Below, in pieces: positions 16,029 to 23,926 of a stretch of DNA of 64,000 nucleotides. Made by a program: the position numbers and the translations under genes. Positions within the stretch are counted from its first letter, which is position 1; every line of letters starts with the position of its first letter. The stretch is from Methylobacterium sp. J-030 (GTDB lineage: Bacteria > Pseudomonadota > Alphaproteobacteria > Rhizobiales > Beijerinckiaceae). Location: positions 1-64,000 of the forward strand of contig NZ_JAKSYM010000351.1 of NCBI RefSeq assembly GCF_022829545.1, in the 5' to 3' direction. The notes beneath the pieces were generated by a model. It had not been told where the DNA came from. It was given only the letters and a program-made list of their open reading frames with translations, and made no database searches.

Positions 16029-16703
16029 CTAAAGCTGCTCCTCGACACTCATGACGCCGGGACATGCCCGCAGCGCGCGGGCAATCTCGGTGACCGACTG
16101 GCGTGAGAGACGCGCGAACGAGATCAGGATCTCGTCCTGATCCGGGTCGGCCGCCCGCTGCACGACGAACTGGCGGATGCGCGACGCACGATTACCGGCG
16201 ATCTCGCGAACCGTGTCGAACGTGACTCGTCCTGCCTCGGCCAGGACGCGCAGCGGCTGAACCTGGAGGCGGTTGTGGTAGCGCTCCTGAAGCGGCTTCA
16301 ACCCGGCCAGGATTGCGAGCAGGATGACGGTGGTGGCGATCCCGGCGACGTAGAGACCGCAGCCGATCGCGAGCCCGATTGCCGCTACCGCCCAGAGGCT
16401 CGCCGCCGTGGTGAGGCCCTTCACGACCTCTCCGCGCAGCAGGATCGTGCCCGCACCGAGAAAGCCGATGCCGGACACGACCTGAGCGGCGATACGAGCG
16501 GGATCGAGCACGACGTTCTTGGTGCCGAGCACATCACCGAAGCCGAAGGCCGAGACGATGATGATCAGGCAGGCGCCGACGCCCACGAGCATGTGGGTAC
16601 GCAGCCCTGCCGCCCACAGCAGGCGCTCGCGCTCGACGCCGATCAGGCCACTGAGGACGGCGGCGAGGAGGAGACGTGCGATGATCTCAACGTTACCGAT
16701 CAT
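16029..16703 (-). CDS. MgtC/SapB-family membrane protein
   Basis: This 224-residue protein has four to five N-terminal membrane helices. They include LSGLIGVERERLLWAAGLRT and the conserved GIGFLGAGTILLRGEVVKGLTTAASLW stretch in pieces. A cytoplasmic ACT-like C-terminal domain follows. MgtC-type proteins are linked to magnesium limitation, F-type ATPase regulation or acid stress; transport activity is not established. Its ATG (16703) overlaps the end of the PAP2 gene by 11 bp, so the two are translationally linked. Confidence 0.88.
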   Translation of the reverse strand: MIGNVEIIARLLLAAVLSGLIGVERERLLWAAGLRTHMLVGVGACLIIIVSAFGFGDVLGTKNVVLDPARIAAQVVSGIGFLGAGTILLRGEVVKGLTTAASLWAVAAIGLAIGCGLYVAGIATTVILLAILAGLKPLQERYHNRLQVQPLRVLAEAGRVTFDTVREIAGNRASRIRQFVVQRAADPDQDEILISFARLSRQSVTEIARALRACPGVMSVEEQL

Positions 16704-18132
16704 GCCGTGTCCGCGATGGGGCGCTCGCCTCGGTGCTCACCCTGTTGGCGGCCAGTGCCGCTGCACGGCCTGCGGCCGCGTAGAGGTTGAGACGCGAGTA
16801 CACGCCAAAGCTTGAGCCATCGTCCAGAAAGCCGCCGCCGGGTCCCTGCGTCTCAGTCAGGATCGCATTCGCTTCGGCAAGCGTGATCGAGGGGAAGGCT
16901 GCAGTCAGGAGATGGCCGGCCTCCGGGGCGATCTTGCCGACATCCTCTTTCATGTCGGCTGTGCTCTGGTGCACGACTGGCAGACCGTAGGTCTGGGTAG
17001 CGTTGTAGAGGGCCTCGTTTGCCGTTGGGTCCTTGAAGCGTCCGTTGTCGGCTGCGGCGCAGATCGCAATGGTGTCGCCGCAAGCGCCATTCAGGAACGC
17101 GTCGAGATCGGCTCGAGCCGCCTTCAACGCTACGGTATAGTCGGTGACGACGATCTCCTTGTCAGGTCCATGGCTCATCTCGTTGAGGACGGCGGGGTTT
17201 TTGCGGGTCTGCCCCACATAGGCTGGATCGTTGGCGAGCAGATGGGCGACGGCGTGCAGGGCCGTGGCCCGGCCCCCGAGCACGTCCATCGCGTAGTGTG
17301 CACCGACGACGATGCGGTCGTTGCCGTATTCGGCGGCCCGGGCGATCATCTGCTGATAGCGTTCGGGCACGAGGATCGCGAGGACCACCGCCTCGGTGTA
17401 GCCGTAGGTCGTGTGGCCGCTCGGGTAGGAGGGACTGTCGAACAGGTTCTGGTTGGGGCCGCGAAGCCAATCGAGACTGTGTGAGGGGCGGCCGAAATAG
17501 TCCTCGCCGCGGAAGGCGATCAGGCGTGGCTCGGTCTGGAACGGTCGGGAATTACCATAGGCGTCGGCTCCCTGGCTGCCGGCCGGGCGTCCATAGGCCT
17601 TGCCGAACACATCGGTGACGCCACCGTTGGCGGTGAGGATTGCAGTCGCCGCCTCGGACACTGGCGTCTTACCGTTCGTCGTCGCGTTGGCAAAAAAATA
17701 CTTGCCCGCGTTTGAGTCTGATTTGGTGATGTTGTTCGTGTACCCTATAAGATCTGAGATTGATGGGGATATACTAGCGAACGTCCTCGTATCCTTATAC
17801 TGTGCTCGCTCCTGATAGGCAGCGCCGAGTTTCGATCCGAGGCCATCGGCGAGTTCAGTGGCATTGCCATCGGTGATGAAGCTGTCGCGCAGCGCAAATT
17901 TCTGCTGCTCCGAAAACGACATGAGGAGTGGCTGCTGGAGTGCGCCGATTTGAATATCGCCGGTGATCTTCAGGTTCGCGGCCAAAGCCGCCTTGCCTTC
18001 GGGTGAGTTGGGTAGCGCGGCAACGGGCGCGAGCCCGGTCAGAGCTGCGATGTTAGGCGGAGATTGTGCCTGCGCGCGGAGTGGGACCAGCGTTAGGACG
18101 AAGATGAGGAGGTGTTCGGCGAGTCTGCTCAT
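16693..18132 (-). CDS. secreted PAP2-family phosphatase / haloperoxidase-like protein
   Basis: This 479-residue protein has a signal peptide (residues 1-22) and the PAP2 motifs RP (196-197), PSGH (237-240) and R-x5-H-x3-D (Arg273, His279, Asp283). The lysine normally seven residues before the first Arg is absent (Ala189), so the phosphate- or vanadate-binding set is incomplete by eye. The fold covers residues 150-300, and a C-terminal region of about 180 residues is specific to this group. A segment near 17690-17810 is conspicuously AT-rich for the window. It overlaps the downstream mgtC gene; EamA is 80 bp upstream. Confidence 0.8.
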   Translation of the reverse strand: MSRLAEHLLIFVLTLVPLRAQAQSPPNIAALTGLAPVAALPNSPEGKAALAANLKITGDIQIGALQQPLLMSFSEQQKFALRDSFITDGNATELADGLGSKLGAAYQERAQYKDTRTFASISPSISDLIGYTNNITKSDSNAGKYFFANATTNGKTPVSEAATAILTANGGVTDVFGKAYGRPAGSQGADAYGNSRPFQTEPRLIAFRGEDYFGRPSHSLDWLRGPNQNLFDSPSYPSGHTTYGYTEAVVLAILVPERYQQMIARAAEYGNDRIVVGAHYAMDVLGGRATALHAVAHLLANDPAYVGQTRKNPAVLNEMSHGPDKEIVVTDYTVALKAARADLDAFLNGACGDTIAICAAADNGRFKDPTANEALYNATQTYGLPVVHQSTADMKEDVGKIAPEAGHLLTAAFPSITLAEANAILTETQGPGGGFLDDGSSFGVYSRLNLYAAAGRAAALAANRVSTEASAPSRTRHDR

Positions 18133-18212
18133 CGGATGAGCCTAGCGCTGTTGGATCTGCGGCGAATAGGGGTGGATGCGCTCCGTCCGCAAACCCTCGT
18201 GAAAATCGACCT

Positions 18213-19040
18213 TTACCAGGCCAGACATGCCGCGCCCATGGCGATGGCGAGACAGGATGTGATCCGACGCGCGGTCAGCGTCTCCTTGAGGAACACGCGC
18301 CCGATGATGGCGGCGTAGACCACGCTGGTCTCGCGCAGCGCCGACACCACGCCCATCGCGTCGTACTGCATGGCCCAGATGACGATGCCATAGGCCAGGA
18401 GTGAGACGAGGCCGCCGGTAAGCGCCATCACGGTCTGCACCCTGGTGTAGGCCGGGGGCTTGCCGCGCATCAGGTAGAAGATGGGCGGCATCGTGAGGCT
18501 CCAGAGAAGGAACATGCTGTTCGTGTAGGCCACGCTGCTCCCTGCTAGCCTAACACCGATGCCGTCCACGACGGTGTAGGCGCCGATCAGAACGCCCGTG
18601 GTGAGGGCGGCGGGGAGGAAGTCGGCTCGGAGGCCCTTGCCCTGGAAAGCCAGCGTGATGATCCCGGCGGACACCAAGACGATGCCGATGGTAGAGACGA
18701 TGTTGATGGCCTCGTGGGCGAAGATCATCGCGCCCACGGCGACCAGAACGGGTGAGGACCCGCGTGAGATCGGGTACGTCTGCCCGAGATCACCGACGCG
18801 GTAGGTCCGCACCAGGGAAAGGTTGTAGCCGGTGTGGATGATGGCCGAGGCGATCACGTAGGGCCAGCTCGCCGCGTGGGGCCACGGCACGAACACCGCT
18901 GCGATTGCGGTGACGCAAGTGACCGCGATCATCATCAGCGTCATCGACCAGAGCCGGTCATCACCGCCGCGGAGCACCGCGTTCCAACTTGCGTGCAGGA
19001 TCGCGGCGCACATCACGTAAGCGAGGACGAACGGGCTCAT
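18213..19040 (-). CDS. EamA-type (DMT superfamily) transporter
   Basis: The 275-residue protein contains about ten hydrophobic helices arranged as two EamA repeats, the first ending near residue 130 (ISRGSSPVLVAVGAMIFAHE) and the second near 265 (LKETLTARRITSCLAIAMG). DMT transporters typically export metabolites or amino acids. The motif HASWNAVLRGG at the N-terminus is typical of this branch. It leads a minus-strand series with the PAP2 and MgtC genes but is separated by 80 bp. Its substrate is unknown. Confidence 0.87.
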   Translation of the reverse strand: MSPFVLAYVMCAAILHASWNAVLRGGDDRLWSMTLMMIAVTCVTAIAAVFVPWPHAASWPYVIASAIIHTGYNLSLVRTYRVGDLGQTYPISRGSSPVLVAVGAMIFAHEAINIVSTIGIVLVSAGIITLAFQGKGLRADFLPAALTTGVLIGAYTVVDGIGVRLAGSSVAYTNSMFLLWSLTMPPIFYLMRGKPPAYTRVQTVMALTGGLVSLLAYGIVIWAMQYDAMGVVSALRETSVVYAAIIGRVFLKETLTARRITSCLAIAMGAACLAW

Positions 19041-19083
19041 GGAAGCGGCTCAGGATTGTCAGTGCTATGCCGGGTAGGCCCAA

Positions 19084-19257
19084 TCAGCGCGATAGAGACT
19101 GCTGAACGGTCGCTCTCTTCGCGAGATGTGGCGATAGGGCGAGCATGATCGGGACGACGGCCAGCGCGGTCACGGCGCCTGCGACTGCCGCCCAGCGTGA
19201 TGCGTCCCGTGACGGAGCGACTGCTGGAGACGAGGTAAGCTGTGATGCGAGAGTCAA
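19084..19257 (-). CDS. possible small single-helix membrane protein
   Basis: A short frame of 57 residues, starting at a TTG with an AGGAAACAGG-like Shine-Dalgarno, ends in one strong hydrophobic segment (WAAVAGAVTALAVVPIMLAL) and a basic tail. An alternative GTG start lies at 19278. It sits in the 514-bp gap between the EamA gene and the DUF47 gene, where no other gene is evident. No family is recognised, and it may be a decayed remnant. Confidence 0.25.
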   Translation of the reverse strand: MTLASQLTSSPAVAPSRDASRWAAVAGAVTALAVVPIMLALSPHLAKRATVQQSLSR

Positions 19258-19554
19258 CCTGTTTCCTGCATCGTTCACGCACAGGATGCCGACCCTCGGT
19301 GATGCCGGCAAACGACTAATGCTGACGCTCGTGTGAGAAAACTTGACACAGGCGGCTTGTCGCTCAGAGGCCATGGAGGCGTTCGCGAAGCCTTGAGCGG
19401 CCGCGCCCTGACCCTCAGAACGCACCTTCCGCCATCCGAACAGCAATTCCCGATGGCTCGCGAGATTGATGCACACGCATCCTCAGCTGTCATGATATGC
19501 CGTCAAGCACGACCGTGGTCACAAGACCATCGCCCCTCAAAACCGGGACTTCGC

Positions 19555-20196
19555 ATGCTGGCTTGGTTTCGCGCGCTCATGCCGAAGGAGGACCGCTTCT
19601 TCGACCTGTTCGAGCGCCATGCTGCCACGCTCGTCGATGGCGCGGCCGCGCTCAGGGCACTGCTCGACGGCACGCAGGACATTCCGGCGGCGTGCGCTGC
19701 CATCGCAGCCCACGAGGACGCGGCCGACGCGATTACCCGGGACGCGCTCCTGGCGGTCCGCCGCACCTTCATCACGCCGTTTGACCGCGGCGACATCCAA
19801 GCCCTGGTCACCTCGCTCGACGATGCCATCGACCAGATGCTCAAGACCGCCAAGGCCGTTCAGCTGTTCGAGGTGACGGCCTTCGAGCCAGCGATGCGTG
19901 AGATGGGCAGCGTAATCCAAGAGGCTGCGAGCGTGGTCGCCGAGGCTCTCCCGAAGCTGCGGGTGTTGGGTGAGAACGCCACCACGCTGAACACCCTGAC
20001 CGAGCGCGTCATCCAGCTGGAGGGTCGCGCGGACGACCTGCACAATGCTGGCGTGAAGGCTCTGTTCAGGGCCTCCCGACAGGATCCGATGGCGTTCCTC
20101 ATCGGGTCCGAACTCTACGATCACCTGGAGAAGGTCATGGATCGGTTCGAGGACGTGGCGAACCAGATCAGCAGCATTGTCGTCGAACACGTCTGA
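19555..20196 (+). CDS. DUF47-family (PhoU-like) protein, Pit partner
   Basis: This 213-residue all-helical protein resembles PhoU. It opens MLAWFRALMPKEDRFFDLFERH, the DUF47 signature, and has two three-helix bundle repeats with acidic ExxxD-type metal-binding positions. DUF47 genes are regularly paired with Pit phosphate transporters and are thought to regulate them. Here the stop is 15 bp before the pit start. The ATG at 19555 is chosen because the in-frame upstream extension to 19333 does not resemble the family. Confidence 0.88.
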   Translation: MLAWFRALMPKEDRFFDLFERHAATLVDGAAALRALLDGTQDIPAACAAIAAHEDAADAITRDALLAVRRTFITPFDRGDIQALVTSLDDAIDQMLKTAKAVQLFEVTAFEPAMREMGSVIQEAASVVAEALPKLRVLGENATTLNTLTERVIQLEGRADDLHNAGVKALFRASRQDPMAFLIGSELYDHLEKVMDRFEDVANQISSIVVEHV

Positions 20197-20211
20197 GCCA
20201 GCGAGCCACAT

Positions 20212-21201
20212 GTGACGCTCCTGATTGCCCTCATCGCCGTCGCCCTGTTCTTCGACTTCCTGAACGGCTTGCACGATGCCGCCAACTCGATCGCCACCAT
20301 CGTGTCGACCCGAGTGCTTGCGCCGCGCTACGCGGTGTTCTGGGCGGCGTTCTTCAACTTCGTGGCCTTCCTGGTCTTCGGCCTGCACGTCGCCGGCACG
20401 GTCGGCTCCGGCATCATCGACGTCACCGTGGTGAACGACCGCGTGATCCTGGGCGCGCTCGGCGGGGCGATTACCTGGAACCTGCTCACTTGGTATGCCG
20501 GTATCCCGTCCTCCAGCTCGCACGCCCTCATCGGCGGCCTTCTAGGAGCCGGCGTCGCCAAAGCCGGGCTTGGCGCGATCGTCTGGCCGGGTGTCATCAC
20601 AACGAGCGCCGCCATCGTGCTCTCGCCTGCACTGGGTTTCATGCTCGCGCTGATGCTCGTGCTCGCAGTATCGTGGATCTTCGTGCGCTCCACGCCGGTC
20701 GCCGTGGACGGGCTGTTCCGAAACTTGCAGTTCGTCTCGGCCTCGCTCTACTCCCTCGGGCATGGCGGCAACGACGCTCAGAAGACCATGGGCATCATCG
20801 CCGTGCTCCTCTACGCCCACGGCGAGGAGAGTGGCGGGTTCCACGTGCCGCTCTGGGTGGTGCTGTCATGCCAGACCGCGATGGCGCTCGGCACCCTGCT
20901 CGGCGGCTGGCGCATCGTGCACACGATGGGATCGAAGATCACGCGGCTGACACCCATGCAGGGCTTTTGTGCCGAGACAGGCGGTGCACTGACTCTGTTC
21001 GCCGCGACCGCGTTCGGGATCCCCGTCTCGACCACCCACACGATCACCGGGGCGATCGTGGGTGTCGGCGCGGCGCGGCGGGTCTCGGCGGTGCGCTGGA
21101 ACGTGGCGCAGGGCATCGTGGTCGCCTGGGTCATCACGATGCCAGCCGCCGGTCTGGTCGCGGCCCTGGTCTACGGCCTGTCCGGCCTAGCGCTGCCGTA
21201 A
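20212..21201 (+). CDS. Pit-family inorganic phosphate transporter
   Basis: This 329-residue, roughly ten-helix permease has the duplicated Pit signatures: FLNGLHDAANSIATIVSTR near the N-terminus and SLGHGGNDAQKTMGI in the second half. A PSSSSHALIGG loop and a PVSTTHTITGAI loop are also present. It imports metal-phosphate complexes driven by protons (low-affinity phosphate uptake). The start is a GTG at 20212. It is the middle gene of a three-gene operon with DUF47 upstream and an MFS gene 1 bp downstream. Confidence 0.92.
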   Translation: MTLLIALIAVALFFDFLNGLHDAANSIATIVSTRVLAPRYAVFWAAFFNFVAFLVFGLHVAGTVGSGIIDVTVVNDRVILGALGGAITWNLLTWYAGIPSSSSHALIGGLLGAGVAKAGLGAIVWPGVITTSAAIVLSPALGFMLALMLVLAVSWIFVRSTPVAVDGLFRNLQFVSASLYSLGHGGNDAQKTMGIIAVLLYAHGEESGGFHVPLWVVLSCQTAMALGTLLGGWRIVHTMGSKITRLTPMQGFCAETGGALTLFAATAFGIPVSTTHTITGAIVGVGAARRVSAVRWNVAQGIVVAWVITMPAAGLVAALVYGLSGLALP

Positions 21202-21202
21202 G

Positions 21203-22396
21203 GTGGACCTCAAGCCATCTCTTAAGCGGTACGATGCGGGCGGCCGACGTCGGCTGGTCGTTGTCAGCGCGCTGGGGGTGGTGGAAATCCTCACCTGGGG
21301 GTCTTCGTTCTACCTGCCCGCCGTCCTGGCCGGGCCGATCGTGCGGGACACCGGATGGCCGCTGGCCGGGGTGGTCGGCGGCCTCACGCTCGGTCTATTG
21401 GTGGCGGCATTCGCCTCGCCTTACGTCGGGGCAGCCATCCACCGCCGCGGCGGCCGGCCGGTGCTGATCCTTGCAGCGCTTCTGCTCACGTCCGGCTTGA
21501 CGATAGTCGCCATGGCGCCCGGCCTGCCGGTCTACTTGGCTGGTTGGCTCGTGATGGGATTGGGCATGGGTTGCGGCCTGTACGATCCCGCCTTCGCTAC
21601 GCTCGGTCGACTCTACGGTGCGGAGGCTCGGCCGGCGATCACCACCCTGACGCTCTGGGGCGGGTTCACCAGCACGATCTGCTGGCCACTGTCAGGCTTC
21701 CTCGTAGGCCAGATCGGCTGGCGGGGAACGTGTCTGGCCTACGCAGGGCTGCATCTCGTGCTCACGCTGCCGCTGGTGCTTACCCTTATTCCGTCTGTCC
21801 AGACGCAACGCGAGACGCTTGGCTCCGCAGCATTCACGGACGCTCCGTTCCCGGTGGACAGGCGGCTGTTCCTGTTGTTCGCGGGCGTGCTGGTGCTCGG
21901 TGGCGCGGTCATGTCGATCGTATCGGTACACCTGCTGGCGTTGCTGCAGGCACGCGGTGTACCGTTGACCTCGGCCATCTCCTACGGCGCGCTCATCGGT
22001 CCGGCACAGGTTGCGGCCCGCGTGATCGAGATGTCCAACAAGGGGCGGCACCATCCGCTGTGGACGCTGACGGCTGCCCTGAGCTTGATCACTCTCGGGA
22101 TAGGGTTGCTGACCGCTGGCATACCGGGCTTGGGCGTGTGGCTGGTCCTCTACGGGAGCGGGAACGGGATCTACTCGATCGCCCGCGGGACGGTGCCGCT
22201 CGTCTTGTTTGGTCCCGAGCGTTACGCTGTGCTGGTAGGCAGGTTAGCCAGACCGGGTTTGGTCGCTCAAGCGCTTGCTCCGTCGCTCGGTGCGTTCGTG
22301 CTCGTGCGCGGCGGGGTGGACGCTCTGTTCGTGCTGCTCGTCGGCTTAGCTCTAAGTAACCTTGGTATGGTCGTCGCTCTGTGGCGGGTCCGATGA
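21203..22396 (+). CDS. MFS transporter in the phosphate operon
   Basis: This 397-residue protein has about twelve helices and an MFS motif in the helix 2-3 loop (GAAIHRRGGRPVLILAA). The start is a GTG two bases after the pit stop, so the genes are almost certainly cotranscribed. The substrate is not obvious. Linkage with Pit suggests an efflux or uptake role related to phosphate, arsenate or phosphonate-type anions, but no ars gene is present, so this is only context. Confidence 0.82.
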   Translation: MDLKPSLKRYDAGGRRRLVVVSALGVVEILTWGSSFYLPAVLAGPIVRDTGWPLAGVVGGLTLGLLVAAFASPYVGAAIHRRGGRPVLILAALLLTSGLTIVAMAPGLPVYLAGWLVMGLGMGCGLYDPAFATLGRLYGAEARPAITTLTLWGGFTSTICWPLSGFLVGQIGWRGTCLAYAGLHLVLTLPLVLTLIPSVQTQRETLGSAAFTDAPFPVDRRLFLLFAGVLVLGGAVMSIVSVHLLALLQARGVPLTSAISYGALIGPAQVAARVIEMSNKGRHHPLWTLTAALSLITLGIGLLTAGIPGLGVWLVLYGSGNGIYSIARGTVPLVLFGPERYAVLVGRLARPGLVAQALAPSLGAFVLVRGGVDALFVLLVGLALSNLGMVVALWRVR

Positions 22397-22454
22397 TCCT
22401 GCTCAGCTGGTTGTGCCTGAGCGAGGCATCGACGCGAAGGTTTCCTGATCAGGC

Positions 22455-22725
22455 TGCCCGAAAGCGGACTTTCTGAGCTTCCGCGAAGGGTCGGGAGCGG
22501 GACCCGTGATGCTGTCCGCTTCCATGCGGTGTCACCCGAGAGCGGACGAGCGGAAATCCACCCAACCCAGCTATTCTGAGGTGCCCGCCAACGCAACTGA
22601 AGCTGGCCGTAAGCGGCCTGTCCGCTTTGGAGAACTGCCGCGGGAAAAGCGGATCGCCCCCTATCGACCCAACCCGGTCATGACGCGATACGGATTGCTT
22701 TCCCGCTAGCAGACATTCCACTGCC
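22455..22725 (+). repeat. degenerate dispersed repeat, copy E (long form)
   Basis: GAAATCCACC at 22553-22562 and GACCCAACCC at 22666-22675 are 113 nt apart, as in copy D. Between them lie the shared GGCCGTAAGCGG and GGGAAAAGCGGA blocks. The third block of copies A, C and D is not clear. The copy ends just before the LysR fragment, and no gene is seen between 22397 and 22728. Confidence 0.55.
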
Positions 22726-22728
22726 CCA

Positions 22729-22923
22729 ATGCGGATCAATCGAGCCGAACTGGCCGACCTCGGGACCTTCCTGACCATCGCGCGCCACCGCAGCTTCCGG
22801 AGGGCGGCCTTGGAGCTTGGCGTCAGCGCCTCTGCGCTCAGCCACGCGCTCAAGGCGATGGAGGCGCGCCTAGGCGTCCGCCTCCTCAACCGCACCAGCC
22901 GCAGCGTCACGCTGACCGCGGCG
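22729..22923 (+). pseudogene. LysR-type regulator fragment (DNA-binding domain only)
   Basis: About 65 residues from ATG 22729 match a LysR helix-turn-helix (LADLGTFLTIARHRSFRRAALELGVSASALSHALKAMEAR in pieces, ending LLNRTSRSVTLTAA). Similarity stops abruptly at about 22923 and no effector domain follows. The frame nevertheless stays open through unrelated sequence into the dps gene. This is probably a remnant produced by rearrangement; a stand-alone or fused DNA-binding protein cannot be excluded. Confidence 0.7.
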
Positions 22924-23172
22924 TGCGAGGATCCACTGGTGATGAGCATGGCGAAGCCGTGTGTGGCATGCATGCGCATCACCGCTATCTCAGAATGGCT
23001 GAGGCGTCCGGGCTTGTTCAGGTTCTCGATCGGCACTGCTCGCTGCGGCACGCATGGCCGGAACGGTTCACGTCGGATGGGTGGCGCGGTTAAGTCAACG
23101 TTGGGACGAGAAGCCAGCGGGAACCGGGTGAAGGTGGATGCACTTCCGCAATTGACAGAGCGGAACAGCACC

Positions 23173-23709
23173 ATGACGATCAGCGACACTCCGCGGCCTC
23201 ACGAGACGTGCAACAACACGCCCTCGAACGCTAAGGCAGTCTCCATCGCAGCGCTCAACGCCCGGCTGACGGACGGCATCGACCTCGCCCTGGCGATCAA
23301 GCAGGCGCACTGGAACCTCAAAGGGCCTTCGTTCATCGGCATCCACCTGATGTTGGATGGTTTCCGCGATGAGATGGACGACCTCAACGACAAGGTCGCA
23401 GAGCGGGCGGTGCAGCTCGGGGCTACCGCCCTCGGCTCGACCCAGGTCGTGGTGGGATCAACCAAGCTCCCCGCCTACCCGAGTGGCATCTACGCCATCG
23501 CCGACCACATCGCCGCGCTGATCGACAGCTACGCCGCCTACGCCAACGCGGTGCGCGAGAACATCGACGAGACCGACGAGGCGGGCGATCCCGACACGGC
23601 CGACCTGTTCACCGAGATCTCCCGCGCCGTCGACAAGCAGCTGTGGTTCCTCGAGGCCCACGTGCAGGAGCCGACCGGCGCCCTGCGTGACGGCAATGCG
23701 GGGCGCTGA
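23173..23709 (+). CDS. dps: Dps-family DNA starvation / ferritin-like protein
   Basis: This 178-residue Dps protein has the ferroxidase signature around IKQAHWNLKGPSFIGIHLMLDGFRDEMDD (given in pieces by its key His, Asp and Glu residues), plus the downstream DxxxxDLFTEISRAVDKQLWFLEAH helix. Dps dodecamers oxidise and store iron and protect DNA. The ATG at 23173 (MTISDTPRPH) is preferred, although the frame is open back to the LysR fragment. It converges on the gene-transfer-agent capsid gene. Confidence 0.9.
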   Translation: MTISDTPRPHETCNNTPSNAKAVSIAALNARLTDGIDLALAIKQAHWNLKGPSFIGIHLMLDGFRDEMDDLNDKVAERAVQLGATALGSTQVVVGSTKLPAYPSGIYAIADHIAALIDSYAAYANAVRENIDETDEAGDPDTADLFTEISRAVDKQLWFLEAHVQEPTGALRDGNAGR

Positions 23710-23882
23710 GGGCGCATCACGCACGCGCCCTCCGCGCCGACGCGACGATGTTTTCGCATCGTTCGCCGGCGCGTCCTCTCCTCCCCCTTGAGGGATGGCG
23801 CTGGGGCGGGGGTCGTCAGGGTCGGGCAATATGGTGCCCCCTGCATCGCCCCCACCCCTGGCACAGCCCCGCAAGCTGAAGC

Positions 23883-23904
23883 GATCCCGGGCAGGCCCGG
23901 GGTC
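23883..23904. terminator. GC-rich hairpin between convergent dps and capsid genes
   Basis: GATCCCGGG and CCCGGGGTC pair across a CAGG loop, a nine-base stem with one G-T wobble. No T tract follows on either strand. Its place between two convergent genes fits a bidirectional terminator. The surrounding 23772-23920 segment begins and ends with complementary CCTCTCC and GGAGAGG stretches, like the GC-rich hairpin repeats further right. Confidence 0.4.
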
Positions 23905-23926
23905 GCCAGGGAAGGGGAGAGGCGGT

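Noticed and set aside
22926..23172. Possible insertion-sequence remnant between the LysR fragment and dps
   Set aside because: The segment looks unrelated to both neighbours, but no terminal repeats or transposase motifs could be recognised.
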